Below the pieces are notes generated by a model that saw nothing but the letters and a program-made list of their open reading frames with translations, was not told where the DNA came from and ran no database searches. Source: a virus. Taken from it: 64,000 nt of DNA. Position numbers and translations under genes: made by a program. Below are positions 7,637 to 14,253 of this stretch, in pieces. Location of the stretch: positions 1 through 64,000 of IMG/VR virus record IMGVR_UViG_3300035158_000183, one strand, 5' to 3'. Position 1 is the stretch's first letter; every line of letters begins with the position of its first letter.

Positions 7637-7878
7637 TACGTGCTCGCAACAATAAGCGGTCGGGGTCGTTGTCGTGGTCGTTGTCGTGGTCGTTGTCGAG
7701 GTCGGGGTCGTTGTCGCGGTCGGGGTCGAGGTCGTTGTCGTTGTCGTTGTCGAGGTCGGGGTCGTTGTCGTGGTCGAGGTCAGGGTCGGGGTCGTTGTCG
7801 TGGTCGTTGTCGTGGTCGTTGTCGAGGTCGTGGTCGAGGTCGTTGTCGAGGTCGTGGTCAGGGAAGGGGGAGGGATGA
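7633..7878 (+). CDS. Ser-X dipeptide repeat protein from a hexamer array (81 aa)
   Basis: ATG 7633 overlaps the upstream TGA (ATGA) and the frame ends with TGA inside the downstream GGGATGAGTGA. Both junctions match those of the neighbouring small genes, which is why this frame is preferred over the other open frames of the repeat. After a basic start (MIRARNNKR) the protein is a run of Ser followed by Leu, Trp, Arg or Gly, in which the DNA unit GTCGNN reads as Ser-X. Such a protein should be unstructured. It may equally be a passive repeat expansion. Confidence 0.4.
   Translation: MIRARNNKRSGSLSWSLSWSLSRSGSLSRSGSRSLSLSLSRSGSLSWSRSGSGSLSWSLSWSLSRSWSRSLSRSWSGKGEG
7659..7862 (+). repeat. 34 in-phase copies of a GTCGNN hexamer
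   Basis: From 7659 to 7862 the DNA can be cut into 34 successive six-base units with no phase slip. Thirty-two are GTCGTT, GTCGTG, GTCGAG, GTCGGG or GTCGCG, and two are GTCAGG. The units contain no stop codon in any frame, so long open frames appear on both strands. The order of variants is not regular, suggesting repeated unequal exchange or slippage followed by drift. Confidence 0.95.
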
Positions 7879-7905
7879 GTGATATCAATCCAAGACATAG
7901 AGGTA

Positions 7906-7978
7906 GCACCTGTAGCTCAGCTGGCAGAGCGTGACGTTGCCAACGTCGAGGCCACGGGTTCGAACCCCGTCAGGTGCT
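7906..7978 (+). tRNA. tRNA-Gly (GCC)
   Basis: Acceptor GCACCTG/CAGGTGC, D stem GCTC/GAGC, anticodon loop TTGCCAA, T arm ACGGG TTCGAAC CCCGT. The anticodon GCC reads GGC/GGU. No encoded CCA. It follows the last ATGAGTGA junction, whose 19-codon frame runs into the tRNA. Confidence 0.93.
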
Positions 7979-7990
7979 CTGAGGAGACAG

Positions 7991-9388
7991 ATGCCAGATA
8001 TAGAGAAAAATCTGACCGAGTTGGGCAAGAAGGTACCACACCAGCTCAAGGATATAGCCGACCACCTACACAATGAGGGCGGCGAGGCCTATCTTGTAGG
8101 CGGCGCTGTAGTAGACCATCTCCTTGGGCACGAGATCAAGGACTGGGACATAGAGGTATTCGGCCTTAGCTATGAAAACCTGCTAGATATTTTGTCCCAA
8201 TACGGCCACACAGACCTGATTGGTAGTAAGTTCGGTGTGGTTAAACTGGTCGCTGACCTGCTAGACATGGAGTTCACAGTACCCAGGCTAGAGAACAGCA
8301 CTGGCCCTAAGCATCAGGACTTCGATATTCAGCTCATCCCCAGCATATCTGTGGAGCAGGCTGGGCATCGCCGAGACTTCACCATCAACTCCATCTACTA
8401 TGATATCAAGCACGACCTGGTAGTAGATCCCTTTGCGGGAATAGCGGCACTGAAAGCCGGTCTGATCTGTCATATAGATGATGAGACCTTCCCGCAGGAT
8501 CCCTTGAGGGCCTACAGGGCTATACAGTTGTGTGCCCGGAAGGGCAAGACTATCTGTCCTCATACACAGGGCCTGATACGGAGTATGCTGGAAGAGTGCG
8601 CGGCGATTCCGGGAGAAGCTATCTATGGTGAGCTTACCAAATGCTTGATGAAAGCCGAGAAACCCTCGGTCGGATTACAGTTCCTTAAAGGTACACAATT
8701 GATCTACAACCACCCTGAGCTAGCTATTCTGATAGGTGCCAGGCATAGGCCTGACTACCATCCTGAGGGAGATGTCTGGAACCACACCTTGATGGTAATA
8801 GACGAGGCAGCCAGATACCGGGACGAGCTGCCGGAGGAATGGAGGTTAGGGTTCATGTGGGGGATGCTCCTACATGATGTAGGGAAGCCTGCTACATACG
8901 ACCCGGAAACTGGCAGCACTCTGCAGCATGACAAGAAGGGTGAGGCTCCAGCCAGAGCTTGCCTCGGCCAGCTTACACAAGATAAGGATCTTACTGATAA
9001 AGCAGTCTCTATTGTCAGGAGTCACATGCGAGCCCGCTTACTCCTGAAAGCATCACCCCGTAAGGCCGCCTGGAGGCGGCTCCAGAACATCTGTCCTCTG
9101 AATATATTGGCCTATGTGTCCATGTGTGATGAAGATGGCAGGGGTGACCCAAACCAGAGGCTTGGCAAGGATGACCCGGTCTTTAAGAGGTGTACGGAGA
9201 TATATAAGGAGCTTGGCGCCCCAGAGCGGGAGATAAAACCCATCCTTATGGGCCGTCACCTCATAGCTGTCGGACACAAGCCCGGAGTACAGTTTGGGGT
9301 TATGTTAAAGAAAGCTTATGAGTACCAACTTGACGAGGGCTGTGAAGATGTAGATACTCTACTAGAGGTAGCCACTAAGCCGGTGTAG
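7991..9388 (+). CDS. cca: CCA-adding tRNA nucleotidyltransferase with HD domain
   Basis: Adds CCA to tRNA 3' ends. The nucleotidyltransferase head shows GG at 37-38 in YLVGGAVVDHLL, the metal-binding pair DWD (51-53) and the motif RRDFTINSI (127-135). PLRAYRAIQL (171-180) fits the family's second half-motif. A C-terminal HD phosphohydrolase domain is visible as VWNHTLMV and LLHDVGKP (H265, H294-D295 region), as in E. coli-type enzymes. ATG 7991 follows TGAGGAGACAG; the longer frame from 7931 would start inside tRNA-Gly. Since none of the eleven tRNAs encodes CCA, the gene has an evident job. Its last codons overlap tRNA-Thr. Confidence 0.9.
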   Translation: MPDIEKNLTELGKKVPHQLKDIADHLHNEGGEAYLVGGAVVDHLLGHEIKDWDIEVFGLSYENLLDILSQYGHTDLIGSKFGVVKLVADLLDMEFTVPRLENSTGPKHQDFDIQLIPSISVEQAGHRRDFTINSIYYDIKHDLVVDPFAGIAALKAGLICHIDDETFPQDPLRAYRAIQLCARKGKTICPHTQGLIRSMLEECAAIPGEAIYGELTKCLMKAEKPSVGLQFLKGTQLIYNHPELAILIGARHRPDYHPEGDVWNHTLMVIDEAARYRDELPEEWRLGFMWGMLLHDVGKPATYDPETGSTLQHDKKGEAPARACLGQLTQDKDLTDKAVSIVRSHMRARLLLKASPRKAAWRRLQNICPLNILAYVSMCDEDGRGDPNQRLGKDDPVFKRCTEIYKELGAPEREIKPILMGRHLIAVGHKPGVQFGVMLKKAYEYQLDEGCEDVDTLLEVATKPV

Positions 9389-9451
9389 CTCAATTGGCAG
9401 AGCACCTGATTTGTACCCAGGGGGTTGCAGGTTCAATTCCTGTCGCCGGCC
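9379..9451 (+). tRNA. tRNA-Thr (TGT)
   Basis: Acceptor GCCGGTG/CGCCGGC (one G-U), D stem GCTC/GAGC, anticodon loop TTTGTAC in CCTGA/CCAGG (one mismatch), T arm GCAGG TTCAATT CCTGT. The anticodon is TGT. The first ten bases lie inside the cca coding sequence, including its stop. No encoded CCA. Confidence 0.88.
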
Positions 9452-9464
9452 TAAGGAGAAGAAG

Positions 9465-9731
9465 ATGAAAGCATTACCGTTACTGGCTGTTATAACTATA
9501 GCAGGATGTGGCCTAATGGTGGGGAACGACGAGCCGGTTCAGACCCTGCAAGAGGCAGGCTACTCCAACATCAATTGCTATGACTCTCACTGGATCTTCC
9601 CTACCTTCTACGGGTGTGGTGAGCGTGATCACATAGCCTTCGAGTGCACAGCTACCAACCCAGCTGGGGGACATGTAGATGTCACTGTCTGTTCTAGTGC
9701 CACCTTCAAAGGATCGACCATAAGGCACTAG
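9465..9731 (+). CDS. Small lipoprotein (88 aa)
   Basis: ATG 9465 follows TAAGGAGAAGAAG. The first 15 residues form a signal peptide with a lipobox-like end (AVITIAGC), so Cys15 may be lipidated after export. The mature part has further cysteines (at CYDSH, GCGERD, FECTA, TVCSS) that could form disulfides outside the cytoplasm. Phage lipoproteins often block superinfection or belong to spanins; neither can be shown here. Confidence 0.65.
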   Translation: MKALPLLAVITIAGCGLMVGNDEPVQTLQEAGYSNINCYDSHWIFPTFYGCGERDHIAFECTATNPAGGHVDVTVCSSATFKGSTIRH

Positions 9732-9732
9732 C

Positions 9733-9987
9733 ATGCCCCGGCAGAAGACTAAGAAGAAATCCACCCCTAAGAAGGATACTCCCTACAAACAGTGCCAGGT
9801 ATCCCTAGAGGACGTTAAGCATATTGCCTGGATACCCACCAAGTTTGCTAAGGTTGGGAAGGTACTCAGGATTGCAGGCACTGATGGTTATATTGTTGAG
9901 GAAGTGTACGATATTACAAAGACCTGGGAAGAGGTTGAGAAGATGGGGTTCTACCACCTAGTACACCGAGAGGCAACTGACATATGA
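9733..9987 (+). CDS. Hypothetical basic protein (84 aa)
   Basis: Starts one base after the previous stop. The first 16 residues are strongly basic (KTKKKSTPKK). The rest is beta-rich (WIPTKFAKVGKVLRI, DGYIVEEVYD) and ends with TWEEVEKMGF, a short motif shared with the proteins at 10490 and, more loosely, 5882. Nucleic-acid binding is a guess from charge. Its stop overlaps the next ATG. Confidence 0.6.
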   Translation: MPRQKTKKKSTPKKDTPYKQCQVSLEDVKHIAWIPTKFAKVGKVLRIAGTDGYIVEEVYDITKTWEEVEKMGFYHLVHREATDI

Positions 9988-10259
9988 AGCACAGTGAGGA
10001 ATTTTCCAAGGAATTCAGGGCACTTATGGCCACCTGTGAGGAGGCTATCAGCAATGTACTGCTGAGCGAGAGCCGAATATCTAAGCACCAGCCCTGGACA
10101 TGGCAGGATGAGCCCAAGATCGGTCACCTTCTGAAGGCCGCCAGACACATCATGACCCATGTCCTTATCACCAATGGACAACAGGAACCTACAGGAGATA
10201 ACCATTTAGATAATGCTATGTGCCGTCTTGTGATGGCCATGACCAGAAAAGGTAGTTGA
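9984..10259 (+). CDS. Hypothetical helical protein (91 aa)
   Basis: ATGA overlap with the preceding gene. The protein looks all-helical, with a conserved-looking stretch KIGHLLKAARHIMTH (about 46-60) and a NHLDNAMCRL stretch near the end, reminiscent of small helical phage proteins of the DUF5664/dCMP-associated type, but the match is too weak to name. Its stop codon is embedded in the TTGACA of the promoter that follows. Confidence 0.6.
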   Translation: MKHSEEFSKEFRALMATCEEAISNVLLSESRISKHQPWTWQDEPKIGHLLKAARHIMTHVLITNGQQEPTGDNHLDNAMCRLVMAMTRKGS

Positions 10260-10283
10260 CACACCGCCAAAGCATGTTATTAT
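10256..10283 (+). promoter_or_regulatory. Sigma-70-like promoter
   Basis: TTGACA (10256-10261), 16 bases, TATTAT (10278-10283). The -35 box overlaps the TGA of the preceding gene. A short gene and tRNA-Asn follow, then genes up to 11080, so it could serve the second half of the tRNA region. Confidence 0.65.
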
Positions 10284-10302
10284 AGTGTGAGAGGTGAATG
10301 AA

Positions 10303-10383
10303 ATGTCTATCTATACAGAATATAGAGTAAGCACAGTCCAAGACATTCCTACCAGTCTGCACACCTCATACCATAATAATTAG
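10303..10383 (+). CDS. Short ORF (26 aa)
   Basis: ATG 10303 lies about 14 bases after the likely transcription start and is preceded by GAGAGGTGAATGAA. The frame runs 26 codons. The peptide has no recognisable motif. It may be a leader peptide in front of tRNA-Asn. Positions 10384-10404 hold nothing I can name. Confidence 0.4.
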   Translation: MSIYTEYRVSTVQDIPTSLHTSYHNN

Positions 10384-10404
10384 TACTGACTGTAGATATA
10401 CTAC

Positions 10405-10476
10405 GGGTCAGTAGCTTAGCGGTCGAGCGCGACGCCGTTAACGTCGGAGGTGTAGGTTCGAATCCTACCTGGCCCG
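10405..10476 (+). tRNA. tRNA-Asn (GTT)
   Basis: Acceptor GGGTCAG/CTGGCCC (one G-U), anticodon stem CGACG/CGTCG with loop CCGTTAA, T arm GTAGG TTCGAAT CCTAC. The anticodon is GTT. Base 33 is C where U is nearly universal. No encoded CCA. Confidence 0.88.
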
Positions 10477-10489
10477 TCAAGGAGAGAAT

Positions 10490-11080
10490 ATGGGAGTGCC
10501 ACCAGAGAAACCACCGAAGAAATCCTGGAAAGACATGAAACTGCCTGCGGTGACCTGGGAAGAGGTTGAGAAGGCACAAGGCATTTCTTCCTACGCCGCT
10601 GGTGTGACAGGCCCGACAGGCCCGACAGGCCCTATGGAACCAACAGGTGTTACCACTCCCACAGGTCCAGTTGACACCCTATCTAAGGGTATACCAACGG
10701 GCCAGTTATTCTGGTGTCAAGACTGTGAGATGTGGCAGAGGCTGGATCACTCGGGCCCGGTTGGCACCATAGACCTCTGCCCAGGGTGCCATGGAAGCAA
10801 CACTCTTAGGATAGATAAGCTAGCTATCCAAGAGATAAAGAAGATACAGCAGGTCCTCGAGGAGCATTTTGTGACAAAGCCCTTGGAACCTAAGCCATCC
10901 ACCCCATTTGAACGGACGTGGATCGCTGTAGGAGCTGCTGCAATATTAGCACTCTTCCTTCTCATCTATGGCAGCTCCTGGATAGTAGATAATATTAGCA
11001 AAACTGGGGAGCCTGCCCTAGAGGCAGCCGAGCAGGATGAGTTCAGAGATCTAGAGAATACTTGGAGTGAGGAAGAATAA
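10490..11080 (+). CDS. Collagen-like, zinc-ribbon membrane protein (196 aa)
   Basis: Starts after TCAAGGAGAGAAT. In order: a Pro/Lys-rich start; the shared TWEEVEKAQG motif (22-31); a short collagen-like run of GPT triplets (about 38-60); a zinc ribbon with C76, C79, C97 and C100; a helical stretch; a single membrane helix (about 143-166); and an acidic tail. The collagen-like part is too short for a stable triple helix alone. The mix of a zinc ribbon with a membrane anchor is unusual. Topology and role are unknown. Confidence 0.65.
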   Translation: MGVPPEKPPKKSWKDMKLPAVTWEEVEKAQGISSYAAGVTGPTGPTGPMEPTGVTTPTGPVDTLSKGIPTGQLFWCQDCEMWQRLDHSGPVGTIDLCPGCHGSNTLRIDKLAIQEIKKIQQVLEEHFVTKPLEPKPSTPFERTWIAVGAAAILALFLLIYGSSWIVDNISKTGEPALEAAEQDEFRDLENTWSEEE

Positions 11081-11083
11081 TAT

Positions 11084-11157
11084 GCTGGGGTTAGCCGAGT
11101 GGTTTCAGGCGCAGCGTTGTGGCCGCTGTAACACGGGTTCGAACCCCGTACCTCAGC
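11084..11157 (+). tRNA. tRNA-His (GTG)
   Basis: Acceptor CTGGGGT/ACCTCAG, anticodon stem CAGCG/CGCTG with loop TTGTGGC, T arm ACGGG TTCGAAC CCCGT. The His-specific extra G at position -1 is encoded (11084) and faces C73 (11157), as histidyl-tRNA synthetase requires. No encoded CCA. Confidence 0.92.
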
Positions 11158-11412
11158 CTAATATACCTCTAGGGGAGGACCTGGCACAGTCGGGCCGGTT
11201 ATATCTGCCTCAACATCTAGTTCAGGCTGATAAAACTCAATAGTTGCAGTCACTTGCGGAAAACCATTGCCTAGATATATGCTAAGGGCCTTAATCTTAC
11301 CAAGCGGAGCACCGGCACAATCAAGGATCTTGGTACCATCCTTAGTGCCATCTGATATAACTTTAACTCTACCGGGTTGCATACACCATTGTATCATATT
11401 TTCTTGTTGCAT
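11158..11412 (-). CDS. Hypothetical protein, minus strand (84 aa)
   Basis: The only minus-strand gene in the first 61 kb. Its stop abuts tRNA-His and its start faces the vWA gene. The core (VKVISDGTKDGTKI, a DGAPL-like turn, then a FYQPELDVEADI strand) aligns with the N-terminal half of the plus-strand protein at 53015 (IKIKSDGTPQGTYI, GAPIN, FLPELEMEI). I therefore take it as a real paralogue. Predicted fold is beta-rich; function unknown. Confidence 0.65.
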   Translation of the reverse strand: MQQENMIQWCMQPGRVKVISDGTKDGTKILDCAGAPLGKIKALSIYLGNGFPQVTATIEFYQPELDVEADITGPTVPGPPLEVY

Positions 11413-11458
11413 TATGTGGTCGGTGGTGTAAAGTAGTAGTTTGAAAGGAGACTACAAT

Positions 11459-12172
11459 ATGCCAGCTAAAAAGAAAACTACCAAGCAGAAGACCGAACTG
11501 GTCTGCATCCTTGATAGGAGCGGGTCCATGGGGTCCATGGCCGAGGAGGCCATTGGCGGCTTCAACAACTTCCTGGAAGAGCAGCAGAAGCTCCCAGGCA
11601 TTGCCAAGCTAACCCTATGCCTCTTTGACAACACCTACCAGCTACCCTACAGTGGTAAGGACGTCAAGAAGGTACAGCCCCTGAACAAGGACACCTACCG
11701 TCCCGGTGGTACCACAGCCCTCCTGGACGCCATTGGCAGGACAGTCAGGGACGTACAGACCAGGCTTGACAAGACCCCGAAGAACCGCAAGCCGGACAAA
11801 GTCATCATGGCCATCCTTACTGACGGTTATGAGAATGCATCCCAGGATTATACCTACGATAAGATCAGCGAGCTGCTCAGGAAACAGCGCGAGGATAATA
11901 ACTGGGAGATTATATACCTAGCAGCTAACCAGGAGTCCTTCGATGTAGGTCAGAGGATGGGTATCGCTGGCGTGGGCGCCTTGAATATAAACCTCGGTGG
12001 CGGTCCTAGGGGGATGAGCGTAGGCTATAACGCACTAACTTCCAGTGTCACCAGATCTAGGCATACCTGTGGGCAGGTCTATGCCAGCAACTGTAGCCTG
12101 GATGCTAGCGACGTAGCCAAGTGGGATACGGACGACGACCAGACAGATGACGGAGACGATATTGAAGAATAA
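11459..12172 (+). CDS. von Willebrand factor A (vWA) domain protein
   Basis: A single vWA domain with a complete metal-ion-dependent adhesion site: DRSGSM (19-24), the threonine of GGTTALLD (around 86) and TDGYEN (121-126). vWA domains bind protein partners through a divalent metal. The start at ATG 11459 follows GAAAGGAGACTACAAT. The C-terminus is a glycine/serine-rich segment and a strongly acidic tail (DTDDDQTDDGDDIEE). No MoxR-type ATPase partner is seen nearby. It may regulate host complexes; inference only. Confidence 0.75.
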   Translation: MPAKKKTTKQKTELVCILDRSGSMGSMAEEAIGGFNNFLEEQQKLPGIAKLTLCLFDNTYQLPYSGKDVKKVQPLNKDTYRPGGTTALLDAIGRTVRDVQTRLDKTPKNRKPDKVIMAILTDGYENASQDYTYDKISELLRKQREDNNWEIIYLAANQESFDVGQRMGIAGVGALNINLGGGPRGMSVGYNALTSSVTRSRHTCGQVYASNCSLDASDVAKWDTDDDQTDDGDDIEE

Positions 12173-12449
12173 TTGGTCCCGGAAGCCGCCCACCCCGCCA
12201 GAGGTCCCGCCATCCGACTGGTATTGGTATTGGGAAGACGGCGAGCCGGAACCATGTATTGTTGAAGTGTGGCCCAAGCGATGGTTAAAGCACTATAAGG
12301 GTCAATGGCACCCTATGCTTATCCAAAGACCACCAGATACGGAGAAGGAAGATGCTACAGACAAGGATGCCAGGCTACAACAGCGAAGGCGAAAAGATAA
12401 GCGTACTGCTCCAAAAGATCCAGCTAAACCTGCTGAGGAAAGTGGATAA
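12147..12449 (+). CDS. Hypothetical Trp/Pro-rich protein (100 aa)
   Basis: Overlaps the vWA gene by 26 bases. The N-terminal half is rich in Trp, Tyr and Pro (DWYWYWEDGEPEP, then WPKRWLKHYKGQWHP), a compact pattern seen in small conserved phage proteins. The C-terminal part is basic and low-complexity. No strong ribosome binding site is visible, so coupling to the vWA gene is likely. Function unknown. Confidence 0.55.
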   Translation: MTETILKNNWSRKPPTPPEVPPSDWYWYWEDGEPEPCIVEVWPKRWLKHYKGQWHPMLIQRPPDTEKEDATDKDARLQQRRRKDKRTAPKDPAKPAEESG

Positions 12450-12561
12450 GCTCACCAATTTAGAGAATAGCCAGCAAGTCAAAATGTCCCACGTCGAGCA
12501 GATGGTAGACATGATACACAAGCTAGGCGAAATCAAACCAGCTGGCAAGTACGCAACTTAG
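12352..12561 (+). CDS. Hypothetical coiled-coil protein (69 aa)
   Basis: ATG 12352 follows GAAGGAAG and the frame overlaps the previous gene by 98 bases, which is large for this genome. An internal ATG (12367) is possible. The product is helical with Leu/Ile heptads (VLLQKIQLNLLRKVDKL). The low-complexity tail of the upstream gene in the shared part suggests that one of the two starts or ends is wrong, or a real overlap. Confidence 0.45.
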   Translation: MLQTRMPGYNSEGEKISVLLQKIQLNLLRKVDKLTNLENSQQVKMSHVEQMVDMIHKLGEIKPAGKYAT

Positions 12562-12595
12562 ACAACCTCCTACCCACGTATCTATGGAGCCTAAC

Positions 12596-12907
12596 ATGAG
12601 CTGTCGCAAGATTAAAGACCCTACTAAAGTGAAGAAGACCAAGCTGCCGGAGATCGGGATGAAGGAGGCCCTGTACTCCCATCTGTTTACCACCAGGCAG
12701 CAGAGGGAACACGAGGAGGAAGAGGCTGTCGCCAAGCTTATCCAGGATGGACAGCTGGACCTCCTGAAGGTCAAGGATTACGACTACATGAGTAAGATAG
12801 CCAAGGGCTTGGACTGGAGTATAGGCCGGCTCTTGAAGACAGTAAACAGGATGACAATCATCCTGCCAGAACAGCACACAGAAGGAGAGGAAGATGCAAA
12901 AGGTTAG
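12596..12907 (+). CDS. Hypothetical helical protein (103 aa)
   Basis: ATG 12596 is chosen because GGAG lies six bases upstream; the earlier ATG 12584 has no site. Lysine-rich start, then a Glu-rich helix (QQREHEEEEAVAKL) and a second helical part containing YDYMSKIAKGLDWS. It has the look of a small HTH or protein-protein adaptor. Its end overlaps the next gene by 14 bases. Confidence 0.55.
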   Translation: MSCRKIKDPTKVKKTKLPEIGMKEALYSHLFTTRQQREHEEEEAVAKLIQDGQLDLLKVKDYDYMSKIAKGLDWSIGRLLKTVNRMTIILPEQHTEGEEDAKG

Positions 12908-13265
12908 AGACATGTTCGGCAATTACATTGCCAAGGGTAACTACATTAGCTACCCATGCCGTAAGGGTAGCTCCACTTACATGCGGACAGCCAAGGTCAT
13001 TAACATCAGGGAGAGGAACCTAGATGGTGACAACCCTGAGACAGTCCTGGATGTAGCAGTAGCCATAGCTCCCAGGGACCATGAGCGGAAAGCCAACCCC
13101 AACTGGAAGACCAGGATCCGCAGGACTTGTGTAAGCCGTCACTACAGATCTTCCATTGTGCCTCAGTCCTACATCCAGCACGACAGACGATACAGCTGCC
13201 TGCTGGACTACGAGCCCCCACAGAGGAAGAAGAGCAAGAACGAAAAGCGTTCAGGCAAGTCCTAA
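12894..13265 (+). CDS. Hypothetical basic protein (123 aa)
   Basis: Begins after GAAGGAGAGGAAG. The N-terminus (MFGNYIAKGNYISYPCRKGSS) has the pattern of a small beta-barrel that many phage proteins share; the second half is strongly basic and ends KSKNEKRSGKS. RNA or DNA binding is possible from charge alone. Function unknown. Confidence 0.55.
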   Translation: MQKVRDMFGNYIAKGNYISYPCRKGSSTYMRTAKVINIRERNLDGDNPETVLDVAVAIAPRDHERKANPNWKTRIRRTCVSRHYRSSIVPQSYIQHDRRYSCLLDYEPPQRKKSKNEKRSGKS

Positions 13266-13266
13266 C

Positions 13267-13407
13267 ATGAAAATATTAGAACCGTGTGCACTCACAATAG
13301 TTTTCCATGCTCCCGAAGGCTATAGCTCTATAGAGCATTGGCTGGAGAGGGTCAACGAGCGCATACCCTCCATGTATGAAGACCTAGCCGAGGAGTTCCT
13401 AACATGA
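13267..13407 (+). CDS. Hypothetical short protein (46 aa)
   Basis: ATG one base after the previous stop, with only a weak upstream site. The product starts MKILEPCALTIVFH and ends with an acidic helix (MYEDLAEEFLT). Position and tight packing are the main support. It is followed by an ATGA overlap with a membrane peptide. Confidence 0.45.
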   Translation: MKILEPCALTIVFHAPEGYSSIEHWLERVNERIPSMYEDLAEEFLT

Positions 13408-13493
13408 TATACCTAATGGCTGGTATTGTGCTGGCAATGTGTGTATTCCTGGTCTATAAGGCCGTCACCACTAAGCCTAAGCGCAAGAAGTAG
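13404..13493 (+). CDS. Single-pass membrane peptide (29 aa)
   Basis: ATG 13404 overlaps the previous TGA. Residues 2-21 form a membrane helix and the tail TTKPKRKK is basic, predicting N-out/C-in orientation. The final G of its TAG is the first base of tRNA-Ser(CGA). The same arrangement recurs at 14188. Confidence 0.5.
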   Translation: MIYLMAGIVLAMCVFLVYKAVTTKPKRKK

Positions 13494-13577
13494 GAGGGTT
13501 GGCGGAACGGCAACGCGCCCGGCTCGAACCCGGTGGCCTGGGTAACACCAGTAGGAGTTCGAATCTTCTACCCTCCG
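13493..13577 (+). tRNA. tRNA-Ser (CGA)
   Basis: Acceptor GGAGGGT/ACCCTCC, anticodon loop CTCGAAC, long variable arm CCTGGGTAACACCAG shared with tRNA-Ser(GCT), T arm AGGAG TTCGAAT CTTCT. The anticodon CGA reads UCG. One anticodon-stem pair is mismatched. No encoded CCA. Confidence 0.88.
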
Positions 13578-13588
13578 CAGGAGACCAA

Positions 13589-14200
13589 ATGGCTAAACTA
13601 TATTTTAGATACGGCACTATGAATAGTGGCAAGACACTAAATCTGCTAGCTGTCGCACATAACTATGAGAACAGGCAGACCGAGCTACCAATTAAGAAGA
13701 AGGTGGTGATTGCCAAGCCTGCTGTGGATACTAGATTTGGGAGAGAGCTAGTCCACAGTCGGGCTGGCATTGATAGGGATGCCGATATCCTTCTCCGAGA
13801 TGAGACTAGCATCTACACCATGGTTAATGAGCCACAACAGTATGCCTGTATCCTAGTGGATGAGGCACAGTTTCTAACAGCTGCCATGGTAGACAGCCTT
13901 CGCAAGATCAGCATCAATTTTGACATTCCTGTAATATGTTATGGTTTACGGGCTGATTTCAAGTCACAGCTATTTGAAGGCTCCAAGAGATTGCTCGAGG
14001 TCGCCGACACCATTGAAGAAATCAAGACTGTCTGCACATTCTGTGACCAGAAAGCTACCATGAACATGAAGTACCAGGACGGCAGGGCCGTCGACACGGG
14101 ACCTTCAGTAGAGCTGGGAGCAGAAGAGAAGTACATGCCAGCATGCTGGAACTGCTATAGTACAGCCATTTCATCCAGAGGCATGCCATGGCAACCGTAG
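13589..14200 (+). CDS. tdk: Thymidine kinase (type II)
   Basis: Phosphorylates thymidine to dTMP with ATP. The P-loop GTMNSGKT (9-16), the catalytic/Walker B segment DEAQF (91-95) and a zinc ribbon (C149, C152, C186, C189) are all present, and 203 aa fits the family. ATG 13589 follows CAGGAGACCAA, directly after tRNA-Ser; the longer frame from 13499 would be translated through the tRNA. It would work with NrdJ, the deoxynucleotidase and Nmad1-like protein on the nucleotide pool. Only the C-terminus (RGMPWQP) is unusual. Confidence 0.92.
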   Translation: MAKLYFRYGTMNSGKTLNLLAVAHNYENRQTELPIKKKVVIAKPAVDTRFGRELVHSRAGIDRDADILLRDETSIYTMVNEPQQYACILVDEAQFLTAAMVDSLRKISINFDIPVICYGLRADFKSQLFEGSKRLLEVADTIEEIKTVCTFCDQKATMNMKYQDGRAVDTGPSVELGAEEKYMPACWNCYSTAISSRGMPWQP

Positions 14201-14253
14201 TAGTTACTTGCCTTATAATGCTCCTCTGGTTATGGATAATTAGTGACCACTAG
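14188..14253 (+). CDS. Single-pass membrane peptide (21 aa)
   Basis: ATG 14188 lies inside the end of tdk and the frame runs 21 codons to TAG 14251-14253. Nearly the whole peptide is hydrophobic (TVVVTCLIMLLWLWII). There is no clear ribosome binding site. It is listed because it copies the layout at 13404: a membrane peptide whose stop codon supplies the first base of a tRNA-Ser. Confidence 0.3.
   Translation: MATVVVTCLIMLLWLWIISDH

Noticed and set aside
7659-7862. CRISPR array
   Set aside because: Units are six bases in direct contact, with no spacers.
7473-7898. Long minus-strand ORF of Asp-Asn/Asp-His repeats, and other open frames over the hexamer array
   Set aside because: The GTCGNN unit has no stop in any frame, so open frames are expected by construction. 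No ribosome site or overlap pattern supports them; only the 7633 frame has matching junctions.
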